Source of the DNA: JAHELQ01 sp964491915
Lineage (GTDB): Bacteria > Acidobacteriota > Aminicenantia > UBA2199
NCBI GenBank assembly: GCA_964491915.1
Contig: CAZBHS010000025.1
Coordinates: forward strand, 16,846 to 80,845
Direction of reading: 5' to 3'
DNA length: 64,000 nt
Positions 18,552 through 28,300 of the stretch are shown here, one piece after another (position 1 is the first letter of the stretch; each line of letters opens with the position of its first letter). The notes under the pieces are model-generated. The model had not been told where the DNA came from and made no database searches. It saw nothing but the letters and a program-made list of their open reading frames with translations. The position numbers and the translations under genes were made by a program.

Positions 18552-19117
18552 GGTTTTGTCTCCGCCTCCCCGATTATATCAAACTTCAAATCCATCCGCA
18601 CAAACTTTTCGCCATGCAATTTAATGTTGTAATTTCTGACATACAAAAAGGGCATGCGCCGGCCAATGGAATTGAAAAAACGGATGACATCGATGAAATC
18701 CCCCAATACCGACACATTGTATTTAAACAACTGAAATCCATCCTCAGCGGCAACTTCAGAACGATACGAATCCACTTTTAGATTAAATTGCTTGAGAATG
18801 TTCATCACATCGTTGATATAGCGGGATTTAATCTTCTCCAGATCCGTATCGGCCTGGAGAGGCAGCACAACTTGCGCGAACCGCTGCAAACTCTGTTTCA
18901 GAATTTTATGTTGTTCTTGCACGTTGGCTTCGTTGCGATTCAAACGCATCATCTTGCGATTCTGCGCTTCAACCCCTAAACACGCCAGGTATAACAAGAC
19001 GCACGCCGCGACCAGGAGGAGAATCATCCCGATCTTTCCCGTCAATTTTCGACGGTGCAGGTCCATCCGGCCGAGGCGTTCGTTAAAAAGTCTGTGCAAT
19101 GATAATTTCAATGTCAA
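18548..19117 (-). CDS. GspM/PilO-like type II secretion assembly protein
   Basis: A 189-residue bitopic protein with one membrane helix (IGMILLLVAACVLLYLAC), a coiled-coil region and a ferredoxin-like C-terminal domain (LFKYNVSVLGDFIDVIRFFNSI to LKFDIIGEAE), the organisation of PilO and GspM. These partner with GspL/PilN to link the ATPase to the inner-membrane platform. The longest frame starts at a TTG with a GGAG site four to five bases upstream and overlaps the gspL-like gene by 35 bp. An internal ATG at 19066 lacks a comparable site. It overlaps the gspC-like gene by ATGA. Assignment rests on topology, fold pattern and operon position. Confidence 0.7.
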   Translation of the reverse strand: MTLKLSLHRLFNERLGRMDLHRRKLTGKIGMILLLVAACVLLYLACLGVEAQNRKMMRLNRNEANVQEQHKILKQSLQRFAQVVLPLQADTDLEKIKSRYINDVMNILKQFNLKVDSYRSEVAAEDGFQLFKYNVSVLGDFIDVIRFFNSIGRRMPFLYVRNYNIKLHGEKFVRMDLKFDIIGEAETKP

Positions 19118-20207
19118 ACTTCTCCTTCTGCGAATAAATGTTCTTGCGCACGGTGGATTTGAATGTCACCTCTTTGAAAAACTTCGATTTCCGTAAACGG
19201 GCCAGAAGTTCGAGACTATTTCGGGAAAACCCTTCCAGATTGATAGTCTCGCCCTCCAGCGTGTAGGAGGTCAGGAATGATTCCTGATCCAACGCTTCGC
19301 ACACGGTTTTCAGGTAGCGCATATGATCCGGGTAAGCGGAGATTTTTTGCCGCAGCCGGTTCAATCCGAATTCGAACCTCTCTGAACGGCTCTGCAATTG
19401 ATTCAACTGGGTATATTTTTCCTGGTACCGGGTTTGGTCCTTTTTGAGGTAAAAATAGAATCCGCCGCAGACCAACAAAAACGCCAACAATAATATAGCG
19501 ACACCGTTCAGGCTGCGGTCCAGGGATTGCACAATGTCCCTGACGTTACGCACCTGTTTGCTGCGTGAGATATTGGAAAACCGTTTCTTCAACGGAAAAT
19601 AATCAGGCAAATAGTATAATTTCCCGTTGCTTTCCAGATCATGTACCGCGCAACAGGATGGGGGGGATGCGATTTCAACCTCCGAACATACTTCCAGGCC
19701 GGATGGGCGGGAAAATTTGCGGGACAAAAACAGAATCCGGTCTCCGATATGTTGGGGATCCTCTTCGAAAAGTGTAAAAAAATCATTCTTGTGCAAATAG
19801 ATGATCTCAAAACCGCTCATCCGCTGGAACACAAATATATCGTAATGCTTCAATAATTGAGGATCGCCTTTGAACACGAGCGTTTCAGGAACTTCGTCAT
19901 AATAGAAGCGCTCGGTTTCCACAGAAAAATTACCAACCCAAAAAAAGAAGCGTTTCTCGTCTTTCGAATCAATGCCGAAAATAATATTCAGGAACGCATC
20001 CTGGAAGGGAACAAAATTCTTCTGGATAGTAATGAGTTGATTGTCTTTAATTTTTTTCTTACTTTTGACGCTAAAAGAATGAAACGAGAGTTTCTCGCGA
20101 TTGACCACCATATAGAGTTGGCCGCGCCGTTTCGGGACCTCGTCCTCGGACAGAAACACCTCTCCATTGTCAAGATTGAGGAAATAGGCTGATTTTTCCT
20201 GGCTCAC
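19083..20207 (-). CDS. GspL/PilN-like type II secretion assembly protein
   Basis: A 374-residue bitopic protein. The N-terminal about 240 residues look like a degenerate actin-like cytoplasmic domain. A membrane helix follows (VAILLLAFLLVCGGFYFYL), then a coiled coil rich in Gln and a PilN-type fimbrial-assembly domain (FLTSYTLEGETINLEGFSRNSLELLARLRKSKFFKEVTF). In other systems GspL binds GspE on the cytoplasmic side and GspM in the periplasm, consistent with its place directly before the gspM-like gene. It overlaps gspK by four bases. The N-terminal half is divergent, so it is named by topology and context. Confidence 0.7.
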   Translation of the reverse strand: MSQEKSAYFLNLDNGEVFLSEDEVPKRRGQLYMVVNREKLSFHSFSVKSKKKIKDNQLITIQKNFVPFQDAFLNIIFGIDSKDEKRFFFWVGNFSVETERFYYDEVPETLVFKGDPQLLKHYDIFVFQRMSGFEIIYLHKNDFFTLFEEDPQHIGDRILFLSRKFSRPSGLEVCSEVEIASPPSCCAVHDLESNGKLYYLPDYFPLKKRFSNISRSKQVRNVRDIVQSLDRSLNGVAILLLAFLLVCGGFYFYLKKDQTRYQEKYTQLNQLQSRSERFEFGLNRLRQKISAYPDHMRYLKTVCEALDQESFLTSYTLEGETINLEGFSRNSLELLARLRKSKFFKEVTFKSTVRKNIYSQKEKFDIEIIIAQTF

Positions 20208-21316
20208 TGCCGCGCCTCCCGTTCATTTGTCCTTACAGTCCCGGTCCCCTCGATCCACTCCAGAATTTCGTATGGGCTTCCACTTCCACTCCCGCCGGCA
20301 GACTTTCTCCGCGCGCCGGAGTCCCGGTCACGGGAGAACACTCCGCCGCGGCTACTCTTAGCGAACCTGGAAAAAATAAAGAAATAGCGATTATCGGCCA
20401 TGTTATTTTTTATAGTTGCCTGTATTTTAACATAAGTGACGTTTGATGTAAAAAACTGAAAAACTCGGGGATAAGGAGAGAAATTGAAGCCAGTGGCGAG
20501 GGTCAGACCTTCAACGCTTTCAAACTCTCGCTCCAATCGCTTTTGCAAAATGCTTTGAATCCTTTCTTCCGTCATGCCCCGGAACAACCGGAACGCTTCC
20601 GGCGGCATGGTATTGGGATTGATCCCTAGATTCTTGACGGAAAAGTCCAACACTCCCCCAATATGATCGTAGACATCCCGGTCAATCCCCCTCACCATCA
20701 CCATTTCTTCATTGGAATCCAACAACCGGTTCGAAGGTTGGGCAAGAGATCGATCCAGATAGTACGTCTTTTCTGCGCCGAACGGCCGGCTAAAGCTATC
20801 CGGGTCCATCCAGTCGAACAAAGAGTCGATAATGATCTCGGCCCTGCCGTTGTCGATCTCATGATACGCGAAAAAATTCTTCAAAAGCACACGGTCCATT
20901 TTGAAAAAATTAATGAGGCCCGCGCTATCTTGCAAACGGACCGACATCTCCATCTCTTTGAGTCGTTGGGGGGCTACCGGCAAGTTTTCACGATAATTCT
21001 CCGGAATCAAGCTAAAAAGATCTATATGGTTCGCGCTTCCATCCAACCGGAGACGCGGGGAATAGGGCCGTTTGTCGATATTCATCAACTCCGCCCGCGT
21101 TCTCAAACTGGTCAACAATCGGTTCACGGCGAAGTGATGCCCGCTCACCGATCGGCAATAGGCATCCAACCGGTTCAGTTCGTTTTCAACCAATGAGTAT
21201 TCGGCGGACATCTTCATACTGCTGACCAGGACAACAGTGGTCACCGCCATGATGAACAGAAGCACTATAAATAGGACTGTCCCTTTATTTGAGGAATTGC
21301 GGTGGAATTTTATCAT
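20204..21316 (-). CDS. gspK: Minor pseudopilin GspK
   Basis: A 370-residue protein with the GspK layout: a basic leader, then SNKGTVLFIVLLFIMAVTTVVLV with Gly before the mature N-terminus and no Glu at position 5. A large helical domain follows, containing the family-typical pattern DWMDPDS and YYLDRSLAQPSNRLLDSNEEMVMVRGI. It likely caps the pseudopilus tip with GspI and GspJ. The C-terminus is a Ser/Arg/Gly-rich tail (SSRGGVFSRDRDSGARRK) that looks disordered. It overlaps gspJ by 32 bp and gspL by four bases. Confidence 0.9.
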   Translation of the reverse strand: MIKFHRNSSNKGTVLFIVLLFIMAVTTVVLVSSMKMSAEYSLVENELNRLDAYCRSVSGHHFAVNRLLTSLRTRAELMNIDKRPYSPRLRLDGSANHIDLFSLIPENYRENLPVAPQRLKEMEMSVRLQDSAGLINFFKMDRVLLKNFFAYHEIDNGRAEIIIDSLFDWMDPDSFSRPFGAEKTYYLDRSLAQPSNRLLDSNEEMVMVRGIDRDVYDHIGGVLDFSVKNLGINPNTMPPEAFRLFRGMTEERIQSILQKRLEREFESVEGLTLATGFNFSPYPRVFQFFTSNVTYVKIQATIKNNMADNRYFFIFSRFAKSSRGGVFSRDRDSGARRKSAGGSGSGSPYEILEWIEGTGTVRTNEREARQ

Positions 21317-21935
21317 AACTGTCCCTTATAACCACGTTAAATGTAAATTGGAATTCCTGACCTTTATAAGTGAAACTCAGGTCTATTTTTTCAGGGAATT
21401 CCTCCTTTTCAAATGATAGCAACTGATTTCGCCATTGGACGCCCGTCCCGGCTTCATCCTTGACCTGATAGCGAAGATGAAAATCATCGATCCCTTGCAG
21501 AAGTACAAGTTTTTCAGGGGACGATGAGGAAAACATATCGGAACCGGGTCGTTGTTCCTCCGGCAAACCGTGCATGCGTTGTTCTCGATACACAAGATCG
21601 CCGTTCTCTTCCCTAATATCGACAAAATGAAGGGAGCGATGCGGAGCCACAAGGGGCTCGCGTGTGATGAACAAGACACTGCCTTCTTTGCCCACAAAAA
21701 AAGGACGGCGGTTGAGATTGTAAAACACCTTGACCGAAGAGGCATTCTTGAATAAACCATTGAAGGAATGGTACAAAACATACACTTCCTTTTCAATTTT
21801 TTTCACTTCGTCGAACCGCGTCTCGTTGAGGCGCGTGCGTTGCCAGGCGGAAAAAACCACCGCCACCAGAATCGCGGTGAGAGCAATGGAAACAACCAAT
21901 TCCATCAATGTAAATCCCTTTTGTCCGCGTCTCAT
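21285..21935 (-). CDS. gspJ: Minor pseudopilin GspJ
   Basis: A 216-residue pseudopilin. The prepilin-peptidase site is QKG/FTLMEL with Glu5, followed by the hydrophobic helix VVSIALTAILVAVVFSAW. The globular part has the pattern of GspJ (FFVGKEGSVLFITREPL, LLQGIDDFHLRYQVKDE). It is expected at the pseudopilus tip with GspI and GspK. The ATG directly follows the gspI stop codon with no spacer, so translation is probably coupled. Confidence 0.9.
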   Translation of the reverse strand: MRRGQKGFTLMELVVSIALTAILVAVVFSAWQRTRLNETRFDEVKKIEKEVYVLYHSFNGLFKNASSVKVFYNLNRRPFFVGKEGSVLFITREPLVAPHRSLHFVDIREENGDLVYREQRMHGLPEEQRPGSDMFSSSSPEKLVLLQGIDDFHLRYQVKDEAGTGVQWRNQLLSFEKEEFPEKIDLSFTYKGQEFQFTFNVVIRDSYDKIPPQFLK

Positions 21936-22334
21936 TTATTGCCTCTGCAACGTCGAATAATCGTTGATTAAAAAATCATATACTGCCAATTCTTTTCTAT
22001 CCCCGGATTTACGAATCGTTAGATGAACCAATTGCAATTGGGCGAATGTCGTAGCTCCGCCGGTATAGGGAATTCGCCGTTTGTCTTCCGCCGGGAAAAT
22101 TTCCCAATTGATGAGGAATCCTTCCTTCTCCTGAGAACCGGATTCGGCGGTTACAGAGTTGTCGAGGAAAGAATCTATGGTTTCGCGGGCCACGCGGATC
22201 AAGCGGTATTTTTCTTTGAGCTTCTCCTGGTGATTCATCATACCGGAAAAGTACTGAAACACCGCCACCATCACCAACATGAAGATCATAATGGCAATCA
22301 CCACTTCGAGTAAAGTAAACCCCCGCTGTTTCAT
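21936..22334 (-). CDS. gspI: Minor pseudopilin GspI
   Basis: A 132-residue pseudopilin with the leader MKQRG, the cleavage site G/FTLLEV with Glu5 and the helix VIAIMIFMLVMVAVFQYF. A short globular domain follows (FLINWEIFPAEDKRRIPYTG, LVHLTIRKSGDRKELAVYDFLI). In other systems GspI nucleates the tip complex. Its ATG overlaps the gspH stop by four bases (ATGA), so its translation may depend on ribosomes that reach the end of gspH, which is frameshifted. Confidence 0.92.
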   Translation of the reverse strand: MKQRGFTLLEVVIAIMIFMLVMVAVFQYFSGMMNHQEKLKEKYRLIRVARETIDSFLDNSVTAESGSQEKEGFLINWEIFPAEDKRRIPYTGGATTFAQLQLVHLTIRKSGDRKELAVYDFLINDYSTLQRQ

Positions 22335-22746
22335 TGTTCCAGCAACCTTTCCAACCGGACCCTACCCCAGGGTTTCATCACGAGAATCACGTATTTTCTG
22401 TCCCGGGCATACGGAATCACAACTTGACCTCCGGCGGTCAATCCATGGCGATTGAAAACGATATCTTTCTCAAGTTCCACAGGGTCGTCGAATTCAAAGC
22501 GCCGCCGCTCTTCGCCGCCAAGGAAAAAAAGTAGCGAATGGCCGTCAGAGGTAATACGGCCGGTTTCTAAAAACGACAGCGAATCGTTCTTCAAGCGTTC
22601 AACCGCGTGGACCAATGACGCGATCTGCCGCCGTTCGGAGGAGCGATTCAGGGTTCCGGAAAAGTAAGGGATTATGAGAGCGGAGATCAATCCGATTAAA
22701 AAAAAACAAGGATCATTTCTAGAAGTGTGAATCCGCGATGTTTCAT
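22331..22746 (-). pseudogene. gspH: Minor pseudopilin GspH, frameshifted at a T9 run
   Basis: The ATG at 22746 opens MKHRG/FTLLEMILVFF, a textbook prepilin leader and Glu5 helix, but hits a stop right after nine T residues on the coding strand (22706-22698). The rest, a pseudopilin globular domain starting LIGLISALIIPYFSG, is open in the next frame to 22331 and ends coupled to gspI by ATGA. One extra T, or two fewer, would restore a pseudopilin of about 138 residues. The break is at a homopolymer inside an otherwise intact operon. An assembly or sequencing error, phase variation, or transcriptional slippage are all as likely as true loss. The start lies one base past the upstream gene's stop. 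Confidence 0.85.
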
Positions 22747-22747
22747 G

Positions 22748-23662
22748 TTAGAGTTTGACCTTCGCCTGGACTATTTTTTTGTCGCGGATCGCGTAAAAAC
22801 GGAGCGTCCCGTCCGTGCCGAAGAAAAATTTCTCTTTGTGTTCCGGTTTGGCGCTCATCCGCCCTGGACGCATGCCCATCATACGGCGGGGGTCGCCCGG
22901 GTCTTTGTCGATAATACTGGTAAACGTCCCGATTTTATGATGGTTTAGCAACACATCTTGCTGGTTGCGGTTACCGGCGATATACGCTAAATGTTTCCCA
23001 TCGGGGCTGAACGTTATCGATTTATCGTCGATCCAGGGAAAACCGGAACTTACGCTCCCGTCTTTATAGATAAAATATTCCGATCCTTTGCGGAACACAT
23101 ACAAAAGATGTTTCCCATCAGGACCGAACATAATACTGCTTTTCTCGATACCGATGCCGCCGGCATATTCTTTTGTCCCCTCCACCAGCATCCAGTCTTC
23201 GCCTTTCCGGGCAATATAGACCATTCGCTTGTTAAGGGAATCGGTGATAATGGAATGGGGGCTGATAAAATCATATTTTTTATGCTCTTTGTCGCCGACC
23301 ACCAAAAACCATCTGTCGCCGACAGTTTTTTCGCCTTTTTTTTCACCGTTTTCTTTGGCGATATACACCACCTGGGATGTATCTCCCAAAAACATGGGAG
23401 TGCCGATCATCACACCGTCATATACCTTGTATTTTTTCCCATCCGTCACGACCCTCTGCCCCTCGCCGACCCTTACCGCATAGGTAATATGCTTGAAATC
23501 AGAGCTGATCCTTACAGACCCGGGAAGAAACGCCTCGTTCTCCACCTCGCCCATCGCCTTGAATGTGGCGGAAACGTCCGCTTTTTTTTGAGCCGGCGAC
23601 GGTGCGGCGATTATTATGATAACTATAATCAATGGAATAAAGCGTTTTACATGCCGTTTCAT
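22748..23662 (-). CDS. Secreted TolB/WD40-like repeat protein of the T2SS operon
   Basis: A 304-residue protein. The ATG at 23662 follows a GGGAGGGT site, so the five-codon longer frame is rejected. A signal peptide (FIPLIIVIIIIAAPSPA) leads into repeated strands with the TolB/WD40 pattern SSDFKHITYAVRVGEG, FGPDGKHLLYVFRKGSEYF and FSPDGKHLAYIAGNRNQ, roughly four or five blades. The last third, after a Met/Arg/Pro-rich linker, ends FYAIRDKKIVQAKVKL. No enzyme signature is present. Its place between the lipoprotein and gspH suggests a periplasmic accessory factor of secretion, but that role is unproven. Confidence 0.75.
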   Translation of the reverse strand: MKRHVKRFIPLIIVIIIIAAPSPAQKKADVSATFKAMGEVENEAFLPGSVRISSDFKHITYAVRVGEGQRVVTDGKKYKVYDGVMIGTPMFLGDTSQVVYIAKENGEKKGEKTVGDRWFLVVGDKEHKKYDFISPHSIITDSLNKRMVYIARKGEDWMLVEGTKEYAGGIGIEKSSIMFGPDGKHLLYVFRKGSEYFIYKDGSVSSGFPWIDDKSITFSPDGKHLAYIAGNRNQQDVLLNHHKIGTFTSIIDKDPGDPRRMMGMRPGRMSAKPEHKEKFFFGTDGTLRFYAIRDKKIVQAKVKL

Positions 23663-23692
23663 TGCACCCTCCCTCATATATTCCTGTATATG

Positions 23693-24631
23693 TTAATTAA
23701 AAATCGAGACGGTAACCTGCTTTGAGGAGCTGTTCTCGCCACCGCGGTCATCCACCACCGTCAAGGTGACGGTAAATGTCCGGCTGGTACTGGTACCGAT
23801 AGAATAATCGTGTCCTCTGCGCACTCCCGCGCCCAGCGTCCCATCGCCGAAATCCCATCTGTAGGCCTGGATGGAACCGTCGGAATCAGTACTGGAAGCT
23901 CCATTGAAATAGACTGTTTCGCCGGGTTTTGGATTGGTGGGGGAAAAGGAAAAATTTGCCAGAGGCAATAGATTGTCCGCGGCTTTAGAAACAGTCACCT
24001 GCTTCTGCTTTTCACCGGCGTAAATTGTTATGGTCGCTTCCTGGTCCGTGATCAAATAATCTGTGACAGAACCCTGATCGTCAGTGACCAACGGAGCTCC
24101 TCCGGAATCGAGCGCGCCTTTGTCCGCCTCCAACACAACGGAGATACCCGGCAAGGGCGCGTTATACTTATCATACACCAGAACGGTGATGCGGACCGTT
24201 CCCCCGCCATCCGGCAACACCGGAGGATCCAGGGACGCGACAATCCGCTCCACCGCCTCGATACTGCCGACGGCAAGACTCAATTCCTCGGAAACAATAT
24301 TACCGGAACGGGCCACAACAACCATCTCACCCCGTTCTCGATCGGCGGCGACCGTCACCTGGGCTTTCCCGTCTTCCAGTTCGACACTGGATACATTCGC
24401 CGTTCCATTGGTAACCGTCAGGTCCACCTGGGTGCCGTCCCACAAATAGGAACCGTCGGCGTTGAAGCCGGCGATGAAGATGGTGGTACTCTCATTCAAC
24501 TGCAATCCGCTTTTAGCGGCAGTCAACAAAATGGAGGCATCGGCCCCGGCAAAAAACGGTTGTTTCACACAGGAAGAGAACGATACCAATAAGATAATTA
24601 CACTAAGGAAATAATACCTTATTCTCGCCAT
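23693..24631 (-). CDS. Lipoprotein with Ig-like and PKD domains, first gene of the T2SS operon
   Basis: A 312-residue protein. A lipoprotein signal ends SFSSC with lipidated Cys21. Bacterial Ig-like domains follow (TTIFIAGFNADGSYLWDGTQ; then VRITVLVYDKYNAPLPGISVVLEADKGALDSGG, a Big_1-type pattern). Last comes a PKD domain with its hallmark YRWDFGDGTLG. Such domains bind surfaces or act as spacers, so a role at the outer membrane is likely. It is the first gene behind the operon promoter, and its ATG has no ribosome-binding site. It is followed 30 bp later by the TolB-like gene. What it does in secretion is unknown; a pilotin-like or substrate-recruiting role is speculation. Confidence 0.8.
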   Translation of the reverse strand: MARIRYYFLSVIILLVSFSSCVKQPFFAGADASILLTAAKSGLQLNESTTIFIAGFNADGSYLWDGTQVDLTVTNGTANVSSVELEDGKAQVTVAADRERGEMVVVARSGNIVSEELSLAVGSIEAVERIVASLDPPVLPDGGGTVRITVLVYDKYNAPLPGISVVLEADKGALDSGGAPLVTDDQGSVTDYLITDQEATITIYAGEKQKQVTVSKAADNLLPLANFSFSPTNPKPGETVYFNGASSTDSDGSIQAYRWDFGDGTLGAGVRRGHDYSIGTSTSRTFTVTLTVVDDRGGENSSSKQVTVSIFN

Positions 24632-24641
24632 ACTGTCTATA

Positions 24642-24670
24642 ATTAAACACGAAAACTTAATTCATGTCAA
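24642..24670 (-). promoter_or_regulatory. Promoter of the T2SS operon with a near-leaderless first gene
   Basis: On the minus strand a perfect TTGACA (24670-24665) is followed after 17 bp by TTTAAT (24647-24642), five of six matches to the -10 consensus. The expected start of transcription is about 24635, only three or four bases before the lipoprotein ATG at 24631. No Shine-Dalgarno precedes that ATG, so the operon mRNA is probably leaderless. Confidence 0.8.
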
Positions 24671-25327
24671 GATAATAAAGCTATTTTTACACAGGTGGAC
24701 ATGGCGCGCCTCCCGCGTAAGATTAAAGAATCCTGTCGGTAGTTTAGCGGCACGCGTCGCCGATAAAGGCGAAAATAGTTATGTATCAAAATATATAAAA
24801 ACCCGCAAATGGTTTCAAACAGTTGACTTCACAAGGATTTTCGGATAAAATAGTCAACGGTCAACAGAAACAGCGGGGGCCGAATGAAGGATTAGGTGTG
24901 AAACCTTACAGCACTTAGAGGTTAGGGTCGCAAATCCGAAAACGCCTTAAATATTGCTTTCATTTACCTAAATCCAAAAAGATTAATTTATAATTCTATT
25001 GATATCGCAAGCGGTATCAAAGCGGAATATGCAAATATTACAGGCACATAAACTATTGACAGCCCGTTTAATAACCGCATTTTTTTTAAGTGGGAAAATA
25101 TTGGATGAAAGGGTTCCTCAGGGAACCCCTCCTTTTTGCGCATGCACGTTTCAGGGGAGCGGTGGTCTATCACACATTTTTCAGACCGCCTCTCCTCTGT
25201 TTCGTCTATAGGAGCATCGAGATTCATTTTTAATAATTTGTTACAATATAGTATATCAGATTAAAATCAGGTTGTCAGGCAGCATCCCTTCTTGCATAGA
25301 GATCAAAGCCGAAGTGGTTATGAGCTA
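24671..25327. other. Intergenic region between the T2SS operon and the NRPS/PKS cluster
   Basis: No supported gene. Short frames such as the minus-strand one at 24988-25227 have no ribosome site or recognisable domain. The only clear structure is the hairpin at 25111-25137. The tract around 24870-24945 is moderately GC-rich and could fold, but it matched no riboswitch family that I know. Confidence 0.5.
25111..25137. terminator. Hairpin downstream of the NRPS/PKS operon
   Basis: A 7-bp perfect stem GGGTTCC (25111-25117) and GGAACCC (25122-25128) with a 4-base loop. On the plus strand it is followed by CTCC and T5; on the minus strand only by TTTC. It lies about 190 bases beyond the stop of the thioesterase-bearing gene and could end that transcript, but the T tract favours plus-strand transcription, where no gene is visible. 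Confidence 0.5.
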
Positions 25328-28300
25328 TTACTTTTTTATGAGATATGGGGATAGGATTTTGCCGATGGCCGCCACATGGGGAAGATCGTTCATGGTGTCA
25401 TGGTCGCCGGGGACCTGGTGGAGGTCGATGGGGACTGTGGTGTATCGCGACCATTTGGCGATGGGATCTTTGGTATTGTGGGAACTGTGGTCCAGAGGCT
25501 GGAAGTAGACGATGGAGTTATCTGTTGGAAGGGGATGATAACTTTCCATGGCGCGGGCGTGCGCGCCGTGGATGTCGATCAAGATGTTGACCTGTTCTAG
25601 AAAGACTTCGGGATCTTTTTGCCCGGCGTTGTAAGCGAATTGGACGATGGTCTCCCGCTTTTGGGATGGGGACATGCGGCGAATGGCGTCGGCGTCGATG
25701 TTTTTTCCCTGAGGAGTAAAACTTGCCAGGTAGGCCAACACCGCGGCCTCGTCCGCCAATTCTTTCGAATATTCGCCGGGGGCTGGAGTGTCCCCCATAA
25801 ATAGGAGTTCGGTTTTTTGATCTCTGCCTGTCAGGATCCGGGCCAATTCAAAAGCCACCAAACCGCCGAACGAAGCGCCGCCCAAGCGGTACGGACCATG
25901 GGGACGGATACGTTCAATCTCTTTCAAGTAGAGGACGGCCATCTCCGGGATGCTCTCGATGGGTACTGAAGCTCCGTCCATTCCCCGGGCCTGCAAACCG
26001 AAGACCGGAAGCTCTTTGGGTAAATGGGCCGCCAGATCGCGATAGAAGTAGACGTGCCCGCCGATGGGGTGGATCAAGAACAATGGATTGACCTCATCCT
26101 CTCCTTCCTGGATCTCCACTATATGGGAATCCCCGCCGGTATCCACATAACCGGTGACAGACTGTTGCCCGTTTTGAGATTCCGGCTCGATGAGATTCGC
26201 CAGCGAGGCGATGGTCTTGTGCTTGATCAAGATGTGTGAAGGGAAATCTTTTGAAAAGGCGTCGTTAATACGGGCGATCAATTGAACCGCCAGCAATGAA
26301 TCGCCGCCCAGGGCGAAGAAATCGTCGTTGACGCCGATGGTGCCGATCCCTAAAAACCGTTTCCATAGCCCCGCCACTTTTTGTTCAATCGCTGACTCCG
26401 GCATAGAAAATTCGTTTTCCAACTCCGGCCGCTCTCTGTGTTGGACAGAAATATCCCGGTGGATTTCACGTTCGATGTACGCGTGCAATGCCTCCAATTC
26501 TATAGTAGATACAGATATACGGCTATGACCACAGCCGAGAATCCGCTCGAGAGCATCCACTCCTTCGACTGGAGCCAAAGAGGCATCGAGAAGGGCGTCG
26601 TGATGATCAGAACCCAAAGGATCCCCATCCCCCCCGCTGGACGCCCGCACTGTCATCCCCACCTCTTTCCAATCAATCCAGTTGACAGCGATGGTTCGTC
26701 CATGACGGTTGACGGACCGGTACGCGGCAAACGCTTCCAGGAATTCATTCGCAGCCTGATACCCGACCTGTCCGAATTTCAGTTTGTAAAGGGTGTTGCC
26801 CAGAGACGAACACACCAGGAAAAAATCTAACCTGTCCCCTTGCAGAAGAGAGTCCAACACCAGGGCGCCGCTAACCTTCGGAGCTAACACATCGGCGTTC
26901 ATCTCACGTGTCCGGTTCTGGATAATCCCAAAATAATCCGCGACACCCGCTGTATGTATCACGCCGTCAATACGGCCGAAAAGATCCCGCGCCTCTGCGA
27001 TGGCAACATTCATCTGCCGAGGATCCGCCACATCGGCGGTTGCCATCATGATTTGCGCGCCTTGCTCTTCCCAACAGCGAATCTGCTCAATTTTCCCCGG
27101 TTGCGTCAGTTCCGAGCGGCTGACAATAATGAGCCGGGCCTTCCAGTGTTCCGCCAAATAACCGGCGAATGTCCAACCCAGACCTCCTTTACCGGTCACA
27201 AGATAAACCCCTCTTTTTTTGAGAGGCAATGCTCCGGTTTCCGGCATTTTTAATGGATGGGGCTTCAACGTCTGAATCCAACGATGCCCGCCTCGATAGG
27301 CCACAAGAGGTATCGAAAAACCGTGTTCAAATTCTCCGAGAATATGATCCGCCAACGAAGCGGCTTGCCCATGCCTTGATTCTATTCGCATCATATCTAA
27401 ACAGCAGCATGACATATTTGGGTATTCAAGGGGGATCGTTTTAATTGCCCCCAATAATGGGGCGGCACAGGGAAGTAAGGGTTCTTCTCCTGTTATATCC
27501 TGCATCCCGTGAGTCACAACCCCCAATTGCGTAGCTACCGCTTCCTCACATTCTCCCAACGCCTTTACCAGGGAAAGGACGCTATAGAGGCCCGACTCCA
27601 GTCCTGTTCGAAGAGAAGCCAAACCCATTGGATCCTGGTCATCGTTAGTATAACACCATAAATGTACCACACGCAGGCGTTTTTTTGACAGGGCGAGCAA
27701 TCCTGGAACCAATTCACGAAAGCAATCTTCGTTTGCAGGGTTGACACAATATTCCATCGCTCCCATCCGGGCAAACAACGCCCCTATCTTCACCATAACC
27801 ACAGGGTTCCCCGACCGGTTCAAGCGATCGATGAATACTTCGGTCAACGGATCATCCCCCCCCAACACCAACCATAATGTTTGATCATCCGCTGCATCCC
27901 CCAAGCTGCCGACCACCGGATCTTGTTGCCAGGAGGGGATGTAGAACCAATCGGCGGGATCTTCCCGCCGCGGCGGCATACCGTCGCCGGCGAGACGATC
28001 CAGACTCATGGTTTTGGGATCCACATCCAACCAATACCGTTGCCGTTGGAATGGATAGGTAGGTAAAGGAATACGGCGGCATTGTTCAGCTTCCCGCATC
28101 TTTTTCCAATCAATGGGTTGCCCCCATTGCCATAAGTTCCCCACTTGCTGAAGCAGCAGCGTCTCATCAGCCGATTCTTCACGGGGATGGCGCACCAGGT
28201 TCACCACCTTGCTGGAGAGTTCCGCTGTACAATGTTTGTGCTGGCGAATAAACGTGCTGAGGGCGTTGCCCGGCCCCACCTCCACAAAGACAGGATTCTC

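Noticed and set aside
24870..24945. Possible riboswitch upstream of the T2SS operon
   Set aside because: No core motif of a family I know could be matched, and the mapped promoter lies downstream of it, so it would not be in the operon mRNA.
24988..25227. 79-codon minus-strand frame between the operons
   Set aside because: It overlaps the hairpin, lacks a ribosome site and has no domain pattern.
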